Assembly: GCF_028826105.1 (NCBI RefSeq)
Contig: NZ_JAQGPL010000001.1
Location: forward strand, 745,501 to 809,500
Reading direction: 5' to 3'
From: Paenibacillus humicola
Lineage (GTDB): Bacteria; Bacillota; Bacilli; Paenibacillales; Paenibacillaceae
Length of the DNA: 64,000 nt
Shown: positions 1 through 7,151 of the stretch, piece after piece
Position numbering within the stretch: the first letter of the stretch is position 1
How the letters are laid out: each line of letters begins with the position of its first letter
The notes under the pieces: generated by a model
Seen by the model: only the letters and a program-made list of their open reading frames with translations
Databases searched by the model: none
What the model was told of the DNA's origin: nothing
Program-made: the position numbers and the translations under genes

Positions 1-250
1 TGAACCGAATGGTTTCAGAAAACTCTTTGCTCTGTTCCTGCGGCAAATGCTGGTGCACGGAGCTGATGACCTCTTTGAGCCTCCGGATCGTTTTATCGAA
101 AGTGTGGACGGAAATGCCCAATCTTTCTGCAAATTGTTGTCTGCTAAACGCCCCGCTTGTCAGCACCAGCATACGCAGGAATTGAATTTCTTTATCAAAG
201 CTTTCCTTAGCCAAAGAGATCCCCCGTTCAAATGATGCAGCTTCTTCCAT
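1..250 (-). CDS. HTH transcriptional regulator (C-terminus beyond the window)
   Basis: An open frame runs leftward off the window from an ATG at 250-248, giving 83 N-terminal residues. Residues of about 20-65 read as a winged-helix/HTH unit (leucine-rich first helix, then QFAERLGISVHTFDKTIRRL), like the N-terminal HTH of DeoR/YafY-type regulators. The gene is divergent from the RNA-repair genes, so it may be their regulator. Regulators with HTH plus a WYL ligand domain are known beside RtcB operons, but the diagnostic C-terminal part is outside the window. No good Shine-Dalgarno precedes the ATG, and a TAA lies upstream in frame, so this is the only ATG start available. Confidence 0.6.
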   Translation of the reverse strand, partial: MEEAASFERGISLAKESFDKEIQFLRMLVLTSGAFSRQQFAERLGISVHTFDKTIRRLKEVISSVHQHLPQEQSKEFSETIRF

Positions 251-334
251 TGTAGCAGGGGAGGGAACTGGACGGAATGGAAAACTTTATGCCCAGTCGT
301 AATACTTTCGCCATGTTCGGTTCCCGTGGAAAGT

Positions 335-494
335 GCGATTATAGTACCTGTAAGACACCTGGTTCTTATTTGGACGGTCGTAACGAGGCGGGGATATCGT
401 ATTATCCCGCAGTGCCGTGCCTGTTAGGCTTCGGTATCCTGTACGATCGGATCGGTAAGAATCCACTATTTGGGGTTCGATTCCCCAATCGCCA
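335..494 (+). ncRNA. structured tRNA-like RNA, Y RNA (YrlA)-like candidate
   Basis: No convincing protein reading exists here, but the strand folds well on paper. A canonical T-arm is present: TGGGG (471-475), loop TTCGATT, CCCCA (483-487). GCGATT at 335-340 can pair with AATCGC at 487-492 to make an acceptor-like stem, followed by CA. Between them are nested helices: GGTTCTTA (361-368) with TAAGAATCC (456-464), GGTCGTA (377-383) with TACGATC (442-448), GGGATA/TATCCC (391-396/403-408) and TGCCG/CGGTA (413-417/432-436). A long stem inserted in a tRNA-like acceptor/T-arm frame is how bacterial YrlA-type Y RNAs are built, and those sit next to RNA-repair genes. No Ro protein gene is visible, so the identity is an inference. 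Confidence 0.55.
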
Positions 495-499
495 TGGGA

Positions 500-540
500 G
501 CGATTCTGGTAGAGCACACTCGACTTTCAATCGAGCGAAA
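500..540 (+). other. 5' tRNA-half-like element with UUC anticodon loop
   Basis: Directly after the tRNA-like RNA comes a second tRNA 5' end: GCGATT (500-505, the same six bases as at 335), a D-loop-like GGTAGAGCA (508-516), and a perfect anticodon arm CTCGA - CTTTCAA - TCGAG (519-535), whose anticodon would be UUC. No variable loop or T-arm follows. It may be a decayed tRNA, a tRNA-half mimic, or the 5' part of a permuted tRNA-like molecule using the 3' half at 471-494, because GCGATT can also pair with AATCGC at 487-492. Confidence 0.45.
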
Positions 541-612
541 ATCTAATCAAAGGCCAAAGGAGAGAATCCCTAGCGGCTAGCATAAGCGCACTGCAGCTCA
601 GCCATGTAATCT

Positions 613-798
613 GTGGATACCGATGAGCGGAACACCGAAGACTTTTGCAGGGTGGAAGAGGAACAAGGCTGGCTGAATGAGGGCCAAACTTCTGAACCGG
701 ATATCCTTCAAAAGCACCGGCTGACCGCTTATCTCAAACGGATTCCGCCGGAACTCCAGGGGGATTCTTCATCCAATGGTCGAACCATGAGGAGGTAA
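613..798 (+). CDS. possible small acidic protein
   Basis: A 61-codon frame opens at GTG 613 and ends at TAA 796-798, with its last codons supplying the AGGAGG ribosome site of the slipin gene, so translational coupling is possible. I recognise no family. There is no clear ribosome site ahead of the GTG and composition is unremarkable, so it may simply be leader RNA. Listed at low confidence. Confidence 0.25.
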   Translation: MDTDERNTEDFCRVEEEQGWLNEGQTSEPDILQKHRLTAYLKRIPPELQGDSSSNGRTMRR

Positions 799-803
799 TA
801 AAG

Positions 804-1919
804 ATGTTGAAACAAGTAACCATTCAAGCCGACCAGCGCGGTTTACTTTTCCATAAAGGAAGCTATGTAAAGAAGCTCAATCCGGGGACCTACCGGTATG
901 TATCGTGGTCGCAACATACCGTTGTCGTGCTGAGTCTCGCGAAGCCGTTCGTTGTAGAGGGAAAAGAGCTGCAGCTGTTCCTTCAAGATGAAGACCTGGT
1001 GCGAGAGCTCGATATCGTACAGGTACAGGACCACGAGTACGTACTGCATTATGAGGACGGCCAATTCGTGCAGCTGCTCAAGCCTGGCACCTACGCCTAT
1101 TGGAACATCTTGAAGAAACACACGTTCCTGTATGCGGATATCCGGAATCCTGAGCTGCCTGCCGAGGTAGACCGCTCGATTCTGGCGAAGCTAGCCATTC
1201 ATGTGCAGTCTTATGAGATCGCAAGCTACGAGTCCGGTTTTTTGTTTTATGATCATGTTCTGCAACGGCAGCTTGCACCCGGGAAATACTACTTCTGGAA
1301 AGGGCCCGTTTCGGTTGTCGTCAAGTCGGTTGACGGAAGACAGCAGCAAATGGATCTTATCGGCCAGGAAATTATGACGGAGGATAAGGTCACACTGCGC
1401 CTGAACTTCGTCTGCCAATACAAGATTGTAAACCCGATGCGTTGCTTGGAAATGAAATCGTTCGACGAGCAGATTCACATCCAGCTTCAGCTCATGCTTC
1501 GGGAGTATGTCGGAACGCTGAAACTGGACGATCTCCTGAAGCGGAAGGAGGACGTAGCCTCGTTCGTCCTGTCCCGTTTACGCGAGAAGGGGGAGGCGTT
1601 CGGAGCACAGTTCCTAAGTGCGGGGGTTAAGGATGTCATTTTACCGGGGGAAATGAAGGAGATCCTAAACACGGTCCTGCTGGCGGAGAAAAAGGCCCAG
1701 GCGAATCTCATCACCCGCCGAGAGGAAACGGCCTCGACCCGAAGTCTGCTGAATACCGCTAAGCTGATGGATGAGAACCAGACGCTGTTCCGTCTGAAGG
1801 AGCTGGAATTCCTCGAGAAAATATGCGAGAAAATCGGGTCTATCTCTGTAACGGGCGGCGGAGACCTGTTGGAACGGCTAAGCTCTCTCATTGGGGATAA
1901 GAAGGCGGCAAGCAAATAA
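804..1919 (+). CDS. slipin-family SPFH/Band 7 protein
   Basis: A 371-residue slipin-like protein. The N-terminal half carries three copies of a beta repeat with the pattern G-x-(L/F)-x-(F/Y)...L-x-PG-x-Y-x-(Y/F) at residues of about 13-32, 79-100 and 145-165. A Band 7 domain follows (about 170-340), ending in an Ala/Lys/Glu-rich helix typical of SPFH oligomers. There is no transmembrane segment, unlike most stomatins. It starts 4 bases after an AGGAGGTAA ribosome site. Slipins of this kind are known to be encoded with RtcB ligases and nucleotidyltransferases in RNA-repair operons, where they may scaffold the enzymes; that role is inferred here from the two genes that follow. Confidence 0.85.
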   Translation: MLKQVTIQADQRGLLFHKGSYVKKLNPGTYRYVSWSQHTVVVLSLAKPFVVEGKELQLFLQDEDLVRELDIVQVQDHEYVLHYEDGQFVQLLKPGTYAYWNILKKHTFLYADIRNPELPAEVDRSILAKLAIHVQSYEIASYESGFLFYDHVLQRQLAPGKYYFWKGPVSVVVKSVDGRQQQMDLIGQEIMTEDKVTLRLNFVCQYKIVNPMRCLEMKSFDEQIHIQLQLMLREYVGTLKLDDLLKRKEDVASFVLSRLREKGEAFGAQFLSAGVKDVILPGEMKEILNTVLLAEKKAQANLITRREETASTRSLLNTAKLMDENQTLFRLKELEFLEKICEKIGSISVTGGGDLLERLSSLIGDKKAASK

Positions 1920-1967
1920 CGGACATGAAGTTGAAACAGCCAATCAGATTGACAAGGAGGGAATCCT

Positions 1968-2750
1968 ATGAGCCGTTACCATCAAGAAATCTTGACTGCG
2001 CTTCAGCGCATCGAAAGGGAAGAAAACGTTCAGATCCTATATGCTTGCGAATCGGGCAGCCGCGCATGGGGATTCCCGTCCAAGGACAGCGACTACGACG
2101 TCAGATTTCTCTATGTTAGACCCATGGATTGGTACTTATCGATCTTTGAGAAACGGGATGTCATCGAGCGGCCGATCAGCGACATGCTGGACATCAACGG
2201 CTGGGATCTGCGAAAGGCGTTGAACTTGTTCCGCAAGTCCAATCCGCCGCTGCTTGAGTGGCTTCAGTCCCCGATCGTTTATATGGAGAATCATGCGGTA
2301 GCGGAGCAAATCGGCCGGATTTCTCCTTTCACGTTTTCCCCAAAGTCCTGTATGTATCACTATTTGCACATGGCAAAGGGGAACTACCGGGAGTATCTGC
2401 AAGGGGATCAGGTGAAAATCAAAAAGTATTTCTATGTTCTCCGCCCGATTTTGGCATGTGAGTGGATTGAAAAGCACAATACCATGCCACCTATAGAATT
2501 TGATCGGCTGGTTGATGATGTTGTACCAAGGGGAAGCGAGCTTAAAACGATTATCGATGGTTTGCTTGTCCGCAAAAAGGCGGGCGATGAAATGGATTAC
2601 GAACCAAGGATAACCCCCATCAACGAGTATTTGGAAGCAAGAATCGAGTATTACGAACGGATGGCGGCGGGGATGCAAACCTTCGGTGGAGGCCAGGATC
2701 AGCGGCTGGACGATATGTTCCGATCGGTTCTGAGGGAAGTTTGGGGATAA
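1968..2750 (+). CDS. DNA polymerase beta-like nucleotidyltransferase
   Basis: A 260-residue minimal nucleotidyltransferase. The signature is G30-S31 followed by the D-x-D metal pair (D42, D44) in SKDSDYDVR, as in pol-beta superfamily NTases of the YcgL-like (COG3541-type) group. It lies 48 bases after the slipin gene behind AAGGAGG. In RNA-repair operons such enzymes are thought to add nucleotides to broken RNA 3' ends, comparable to CCA addition. The substrate is not deducible from sequence. The rest of the protein is helical, with no other recognisable domain. Confidence 0.8.
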   Translation: MSRYHQEILTALQRIEREENVQILYACESGSRAWGFPSKDSDYDVRFLYVRPMDWYLSIFEKRDVIERPISDMLDINGWDLRKALNLFRKSNPPLLEWLQSPIVYMENHAVAEQIGRISPFTFSPKSCMYHYLHMAKGNYREYLQGDQVKIKKYFYVLRPILACEWIEKHNTMPPIEFDRLVDDVVPRGSELKTIIDGLLVRKKAGDEMDYEPRITPINEYLEARIEYYERMAAGMQTFGGGQDQRLDDMFRSVLREVWG

Positions 2751-2887
2751 GCGGTATGAACGATGGAAATTTCCTCTGGCAGTTAAACAGATGATGGGGA
2801 GCGGGCGGTAAGGATGGAGCATTGGGACATCTTGCCGGACCTCCTAAGAGGTAAAAACATTCATATATGTAGGAGTTGAATGGTGGT

Positions 2888-4114
2888 ATGGCTTATCAAA
2901 ATATAGACGGCGTGTGGGTCTGGGGTAACCCAGACAGCGGAGCGCTTGCCCAAGCAAAAACATGCGCAGAAACCGGCAATGTCGTGCAAACTCTGCTCAT
3001 GGCCGATCATCATAAGGGCTACAGTCAGCCGATCGGCGGGGTAGTTGTCTACGACGGACAAATCTCTCCTTCCGGCGTTGGTTATGATATTGCATGCGGA
3101 AATAAAGCGGTGCGAACTAGCTTGTTTGCCCATGATATAAAGCCCGGATTAAAGAAGGTTATGGATGAGATCGCTCGCAAAATCTCCTTCGGAGTAGGTC
3201 GTGTCAATAATGAGAAGGTTGACCATAAACTTTTTGATGATCTGGATTGGGCCGTTTACAGGGCGGTAGGCAAACAGGAGCACGACAAGCTGAAAGCATT
3301 GGCACAGAGTCAGCTCGGCACAGTCGGCAGTGGTAACCATTTCGTAGACTTGTTTGAAGAAGAGCAAACCGGTCGTTTGTGGATTGCAAATCATTTTGGG
3401 AGCCGAGGTTTCGGGCATAAAACGGCGAGCGGTTTTATCAACCTGGCTGCAGGCAGAGATTTTCTCGCGAACGCTCCTGGAGAGAAGATGGATCAGCCGC
3501 CTGTACTACTGGATTTGAACAGCGAACTGGGCGATATGTATTACAGAGCGATGAAACTGGCTGGACGTTATGCCTATGCCGGTAGGGAATATGTGCTCCG
3601 GCAAGTATTAGCCATATTGGGAGCGGAAGCGGACATTGAAGTGCATAACCATCATAACTATGCTTGGAAAGAGACGCACAACGGTAGAGAAGTCGTCGTC
3701 GTTCGCAAAGGGGCAACCCCGTCTGCACCCGGTCAGGTTGGTTTTATCGGCGGCAGTATGGGCGATATATCCGTTATCGTAAAAGGGAAGGATAGCATAG
3801 AAAATAGGGATGCTTACTACAGCACCGTTCACGGAGCGGGACGAATCATGAGCCGGACCCAAGCGGCGGGCAAGATGAATTGGAAATCTCGCACCCGTAG
3901 CGGCGGTCAAATTACTACAGAGCAAATGCTTGAGGCTGTTCGGGATTTCGGTGTTGAATTGCGCGGTGCAGGTACGGACGAGAGTCCTTTTGTTTACCGG
4001 AAGCTTCAAGAAGTACTGGATGCGCATGCCGAAACAATCGAGGTCATGCATGTACTGAAACCGATCGGTGTTTGCATGGCTGGAGCGGATGAGTTTGATC
4101 CGTATAAGGATTGA
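2888..4114 (+). CDS. rtcB: RtcB-family RNA ligase
   Basis: A 408-residue RtcB. This GTP/Mn-dependent ligase joins a 2',3'-cyclic phosphate or 3'-phosphate RNA end to a 5'-OH end, repairing tRNAs cut by anticodon nucleases. Metal and active-site motifs are present in order: GVGYDIACG (D67, C70), GSGNHFVD (about 147-154), NHFGSRG (about 168), HNHHNYAW (about 252) and HGAGRIMSR (about 315), whose His is the guanylylated residue. The likely start is ATG 2888 behind GGTGG; a TTG at 2876 in the same frame lies too close to the upstream GGAG. It is about 125 bases after the nucleotidyltransferase. No RtcA or archease gene is visible. Confidence 0.93.
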   Translation: MAYQNIDGVWVWGNPDSGALAQAKTCAETGNVVQTLLMADHHKGYSQPIGGVVVYDGQISPSGVGYDIACGNKAVRTSLFAHDIKPGLKKVMDEIARKISFGVGRVNNEKVDHKLFDDLDWAVYRAVGKQEHDKLKALAQSQLGTVGSGNHFVDLFEEEQTGRLWIANHFGSRGFGHKTASGFINLAAGRDFLANAPGEKMDQPPVLLDLNSELGDMYYRAMKLAGRYAYAGREYVLRQVLAILGAEADIEVHNHHNYAWKETHNGREVVVVRKGATPSAPGQVGFIGGSMGDISVIVKGKDSIENRDAYYSTVHGAGRIMSRTQAAGKMNWKSRTRSGGQITTEQMLEAVRDFGVELRGAGTDESPFVYRKLQEVLDAHAETIEVMHVLKPIGVCMAGADEFDPYKD

Positions 4115-4182
4115 TGCATTTCTAATAGCTCATCAATTCGAGGTGATTATGCAATGCTTGTTCAAGTTAGTAGTTTCATCAC

Positions 4183-4249
4183 GCCCGGCCTGTAAGGGAT
4201 GACACAAATCCCCTTGGCTTCTTTGCAGGCTGGGCCTTTTCCCAAGGGG
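4183..4249 (+). promoter_or_regulatory. alternative leader structures overlapping a ribosome site
   Basis: GCCCGGCCTG (4183-4192) pairs with CAGGCTGGGC (4226-4235), enclosing a second helix AAGGGAT/ATCCCCTT (about 4195-4215), and is followed by CTTTTCC, so it could end the rtcB transcript. CCCCTTGG (4210-4217), which lies inside that hairpin, is a perfect complement of CCAAGGGG (4242-4249), which contains the Shine-Dalgarno of the next gene. The two folds exclude each other, so the segment could act as a translational switch. This is inferred from pairing alone. Confidence 0.4.
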
Positions 4250-4258
4250 CGTGATGGA

Positions 4259-4495
4259 ATGAAAAACAAATCTAGTAATCGGACTCGAGCGTACTATCGG
4301 CACCATCGAAAAAGGGTGATCCAGCGAAAGAGCAAGATCGCTAAGCAGCTCGGATGGCATGAAAAGTGTACAGGAAAGTTTTCTAAGGGTAAGATTCATT
4401 GCTCTTGTTCCTATTGCAGGAAAAAGACAAGGGAGCTTGGATTGCCTAAATCTGATCTTGTGAAGATGGAACGAATGGATAAGTTTAATAAGTGA
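4259..4495 (+). CDS. small basic Cys-rich protein
   Basis: A 78-residue, strongly basic protein beginning at ATG 4259, nine bases after AAGGGG. The N-terminal half is Lys/Arg-rich; the C-terminal half has a C-x9-C-x-C-x2-C pattern (CSCSYCRKKT) that could bind zinc or iron-sulfur. Together with its place after rtcB this suggests an RNA-binding helper, but I do not know its function. A diverged, broken copy of its C-terminal part lies at 6761-6886 on the far side of the integrase module. Confidence 0.6.
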   Translation: MKNKSSNRTRAYYRHHRKRVIQRKSKIAKQLGWHEKCTGKFSKGKIHCSCSYCRKKTRELGLPKSDLVKMERMDKFNK

Positions 4496-4784
4496 AGTGG
4501 TTCAATGTTTGTTTGCGGCAAAAAAGTAGGTGTAGTATGATGAATGGAGACAGGTGCCAGACCGTTGTTATTTGGAAATTGTGGGCTGATGCTCACGGAG
4601 ATTAGTTATTTAGCATGAGAAAAAGCGTTCCTACTATAAGGCGGTCAACTTTTAGGGCGGTGGATGCATCGCTTTTTCTTTTGTTATATGGCAACAACTT
4701 ACCTAAGACTAGTTATAAATAAGCGTCCTAGGTTTATTCAAAATTAGTAAGGCCGTATTGGGAATTTCCCATACGGCCTCAAAT
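4496..4784. other. intergenic stretch beside the integrase, possible att region
   Basis: No gene is apparent. It contains AGAAAAAGCG (4618-4627) and its perfect complement CGCTTTTTCT (4670-4679) about 42 bases apart, and a terminator hairpin at 4751-4778. A recombination site would be expected here, next to the integrase, but I found no matching direct repeat at the right side of the island. Confidence 0.4.
4751..4778 (-). terminator. hairpin terminator after the integrase gene
   Basis: GGCCGTAT and ATACGGCC flank a GGGAA/TTCCC inner stem, giving a nearly perfect hairpin six bases past the integrase stop. The run that follows on the minus strand is only moderately T-rich. Confidence 0.6.
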
Positions 4785-5966
4785 CTAACCATTCCTCTTT
4801 CCCTTCTTTGGCGGAACCAGCGAATCAAGTTTATTTGCTGCATCCTTGTCAGCGGATTGCAGAGCATGTCCATAGATATTCATAGTCGTAGAGATATTTG
4901 AGTGACCGAGCCGTTCCGATATAAGTTTGGCATGCACGCCTTTGTTAATCAGTAAGGTGGCGCTCGTATGTCTGAGATCATGAAATCTTATGTACTTTAA
5001 GCCATGTTCCTTAAGAAAATTGCGGAACCAGAGGTAAGGTGTCTCGGGATAATAGGCATTTCCCTCGTCATTGCTGAACACAAAGAAATGATCCCCGCCT
5101 TTCCAAGCATCACCCAATGCGAGGCGCTTTTTCCGTGACTCCAAATAATACTCCTTCAGATGTTCAATCACAGTGTCCGATAGACTTACCTTTCGTTCAG
5201 ATTTATCGGTTTTAGGCTCAGAGATGATTCTTTGACCGTTGATAGAATGAGAAATACTTTGTTTCACCTCAAGAATACCCTTATCTAAATCTATATGCTT
5301 CCATTCTAGTCCGACCAGTTCGCCGCGGCGCAATGCTGTTGTTATCGCTAGTATAATCATTATTCGCCATTTTAATGGCTCCTTTTCTAAAAAATCAAAC
5401 AACAAAGCAACTTCATCTTCATCGTATACTTCAATTTTTTTTCGTTTGACCTTGGACCTTTTGATATCTGCAGCAGGGTTGCTCTTGATGAGCTTCCACT
5501 CAACCGCCCGAGAAAAGATATTTTTAAGGACCCTATGATTGTATTGTACGGTGCCCGGGGATAAATTGCCGTTTTTGCCGTCCTGTCGGCTACCCTCCTT
5601 ACTAAGTTCTGAAATAAAGTTGACCACGTGGAATGGCTGTATTTTGTCTAAACGCATGTGGCCAAAGACCGGAAGGATTCGGTTTTTTAAGAAACGTGAG
5701 TAGATATCTAAAGTCTTAATCCCCAGCTCTTGCTGAGCATATTTCTCTTTCCACTCTTCAACAAATGCTGCAAATGTCATTTTCTCCGGGGCGATATAAT
5801 GGCCTGACTCAACCTCGGTTTCAAATTCCGCAAGCAGCTTCCTTGCTTCGCGAACCCCTTTCGCCTTAACTGTCTTAGTTCTTCGGATTCTTTTTCCATC
5901 AGCCCCAATACCGGCTTCCACAACCAAAAGCCAAGAATCGTTACTGCGTTTTTGTATACTTGCCAT
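4785..5966 (-). CDS. int: tyrosine-type site-specific integrase
   Basis: A 393-residue tyrosine recombinase. Residues 1-60 resemble the arm-binding domain of Tn916/ICEBs1-type integrases, followed by a SAM-like core-binding domain (about 60-160) and the catalytic domain. Visible catalytic residues are Arg in ALRRGELVGLEW (about 214), the HDLRHT box (about 327), His in ERLGHSNIS, and the Tyr nucleophile in MNIYGH (about 363). GGAGGTG precedes the ATG. It lies 15 bases after the excisionase-like gene, with which it is probably co-transcribed. It marks the left end of an integrative element; the target site is not evident. Confidence 0.92.
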   Translation of the reverse strand: MASIQKRSNDSWLLVVEAGIGADGKRIRRTKTVKAKGVREARKLLAEFETEVESGHYIAPEKMTFAAFVEEWKEKYAQQELGIKTLDIYSRFLKNRILPVFGHMRLDKIQPFHVVNFISELSKEGSRQDGKNGNLSPGTVQYNHRVLKNIFSRAVEWKLIKSNPAADIKRSKVKRKKIEVYDEDEVALLFDFLEKEPLKWRIMIILAITTALRRGELVGLEWKHIDLDKGILEVKQSISHSINGQRIISEPKTDKSERKVSLSDTVIEHLKEYYLESRKKRLALGDAWKGGDHFFVFSNDEGNAYYPETPYLWFRNFLKEHGLKYIRFHDLRHTSATLLINKGVHAKLISERLGHSNISTTMNIYGHALQSADKDAANKLDSLVPPKKGKRNG

Positions 5967-5981
5967 GAGAACACCTCCTAC

Positions 5982-6239
5982 TTATGCATGTGATTCAATG
6001 TCGGTTGAGCAATAGTTCTTTGCCTCTTGTTCGTGGAACCACATAAGCAAAGTATCTCTGCGAAAGAGGATCTTTGACCCGACACGAGTATGCGGAATTC
6101 TTTTTGCTCTGACCTCTGCGTAAAGCTTGTCCTTAGAGATCTGGCATTCGAATACCTCTTCCCAGGCCTCTTTAAGGGTTAAAGTATTGCGTTTTGCGGC
6201 AGGAATATAATCAACAGACTGCTTATAAAAATCACGCAT
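5982..6239 (-). CDS. excisionase-like HTH protein
   Basis: An 85-residue protein with a MerR-like winged helix of the excisionase family: LTLKEAWEEVFECQISKDKL, then a wing ending in VGSKILFRRDTLLMWF. It is preceded by AGGAGG and sits immediately upstream of the integrase, the usual place for a recombination directionality factor. It is longer than a minimal Xis, with an extra N-terminal arm of about 15 residues. Its role in excision is inferred from family and position. Confidence 0.8.
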   Translation of the reverse strand: MRDFYKQSVDYIPAAKRNTLTLKEAWEEVFECQISKDKLYAEVRAKRIPHTRVGSKILFRRDTLLMWFHEQEAKNYCSTDIESHA

Positions 6240-6440
6240 GTGAATACCTCCTTAATTTAAGAGTAAGGCTTATTAGGATCACCAGCAATTTTCAGACAAC
6301 CCAAATTGTACTTATGTTATGGATAAGGAAATCTCTTTTTTGTGTAACCGACCTCCATATATCAAATGTTCTTGTTCCCTTGTTATAAGCCGCCATTCGG
6401 ATGATGGGGGAACCCGGCTGATTTAATTTTTTTAAAAACG

Positions 6441-6603
6441 CAAAAAGCCCTTTTCAGTAGGGAAAAAGCATACTACCAGAAAAGGGCTTTATATTATTGA
6501 CGAAGGAATTCGTCCATTTAATTTTAAACGCAGAATTAAACAATAGAATGATTCCCAGACCGTCTGGAGGGAATAAAAGTAAAGGGTGAAGACTAAAAGG
6601 TAT
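6441..6603 (-). ncRNA. untranslated RNA A (paralogue of RNA B)
   Basis: A leftward transcript of about 165 bases is defined by a consensus promoter (6610-6638) and a strong intrinsic terminator (6444-6490). No open frame with a ribosome site is visible. The RNA would begin with a CU-rich leader, then a hairpin CCAGAC/GTCTGG, the conserved segment CATTCTATTGTT (complement of 6539-6550), a hairpin GACGAA-TTCC-TTCGTC, and the terminator. RNA B at 10503-10676 has the same layout and shares that segment, so the two form a small RNA family. Possible jobs include antisense copy-number or gene control; I cannot name a known class. Confidence 0.6.
6444..6490 (-). terminator. intrinsic terminator of RNA A
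   Basis: Twelve-base arms, AAAGCCCTTTTC (6444-6455) and GAAAAGGGCTTT (6479-6490), form a perfect stem; on the minus strand it is followed by a T tract. Confidence 0.85.
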
Positions 6604-6609
6604 AACTTA

Positions 6610-6638
6610 ATAATAGATACTTCAATAAATCTTGTCAA
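6610..6638 (-). promoter_or_regulatory. sigma-A promoter of RNA A
   Basis: On the minus strand TTGACA (6638-6633) and TATTAT (6615-6610) are separated by 17 bases, a near-consensus housekeeping promoter firing leftward with a start near 6603. Confidence 0.8.
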
Positions 6639-6660
6639 GATAGAGGGGGAATAGTAATCC

Positions 6661-6690
6661 ATGTCTGACTTAAGCAGCGATGATTTGTGA
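6661..6690 (+). pseudogene. remnant of the 5' end of a paralogue of the gene at 8462
   Basis: After a GGGGGAA ribosome-like site, ATG starts MSDLSSDDL and then stops at TGA. This matches the start MTDLNRDDL of the intact small gene at 8462, with similar bases before the ATG. The rest of the gene is missing and a different remnant follows. Confidence 0.5.
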
Positions 6691-6760
6691 AGAGCCTAAT
6701 GTTGAAAAAGCTGGAAAAGCTGGAAAAGCTGGAAAAGCAAAATAGATCCTACTACTCCAT

Positions 6761-6886
6761 TGTTCATGTTCGTATTGCAGGAAGAAGACGAGCGAATTGG
6801 GGCTGCCAAAGTCTGAGTTGGTAAGGCTGGAAAGACTGGACGAAGAGTTAGCAACTAGTAGTTTTTTCGAATTCTGCTCAATGTAA
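6761..6886 (+). pseudogene. remnant of a paralogue of the Cys-rich gene at 4259
   Basis: The frame reads CSCSYCRKKTSELGLPKSEL, closely matching the C-terminal half of the protein at 4259-4495, and runs to a TAA at 6884. The N-terminal half is lost and replaced by an out-of-frame tract with a 9-base tandem repeat (CTGGAAAAG units near 6711-6739). DNA identity to the intact gene is only moderate, so this is an old or imported copy. Confidence 0.65.
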
Positions 6887-7151
6887 CGAAGGAAGCAACA
6901 TTAGAACCGATTAATATTACAGCAACGAGTAATTTATATACTTGAAACGAGAACTGAAACAATAGATCAGCTAGGATCAAGAGGCTTATCAGCATCGATA
7001 CATACGCGAAAGATTGCCTTGAAGACAATCCCTTAATGATATCGGCTCGTTCGTCATCACCCTCTTCCTTAAGAAACTTCCGCTCATAGTAAAAATTATA
7101 ACAAACAACGACAAGGGCGATAAGCCATACAGCAAATTCCAACCAATTCAT
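6855..7151 (-). CDS. small three-helix membrane protein
   Basis: A 98-residue protein with hydrophobic helices at about 5-20, 50-68 and 72-92 and a charged loop between the first two. Its start overlaps the stop of the HTH gene at 7148 by an ATGA, so the two are translationally coupled. Such HTH plus small membrane protein pairs are common in Firmicutes mobile regions, often with the membrane protein modulating the regulator or giving immunity; no specific function can be assigned. Confidence 0.7.
   Translation of the reverse strand: MNWLEFAVWLIALVVVCYNFYYERKFLKEEGDDERADIIKGLSSRQSFAYVSMLISLLILADLLFQFSFQVYKLLVAVILIGSNVASFVTLSRIRKNY

Noticed and set aside
287..517. Open frame of 76 codons on the minus strand over the tRNA-like region
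   Set aside because: It lies over the T-arm and stems of the structured RNA, has no ribosome site, and its sequence is low-information.
495..560. Complete functional tRNA-Glu (UUC)
   Set aside because: The D-stem is degenerate and no T-arm or acceptor 3' strand follows the anticodon arm.
4618..4679. Possible attachment site or small RNA from AGAAAAAGCG/CGCTTTTTCT
   Set aside because: No copy of the sequence was found at the right side of the island and no promoter is evident.
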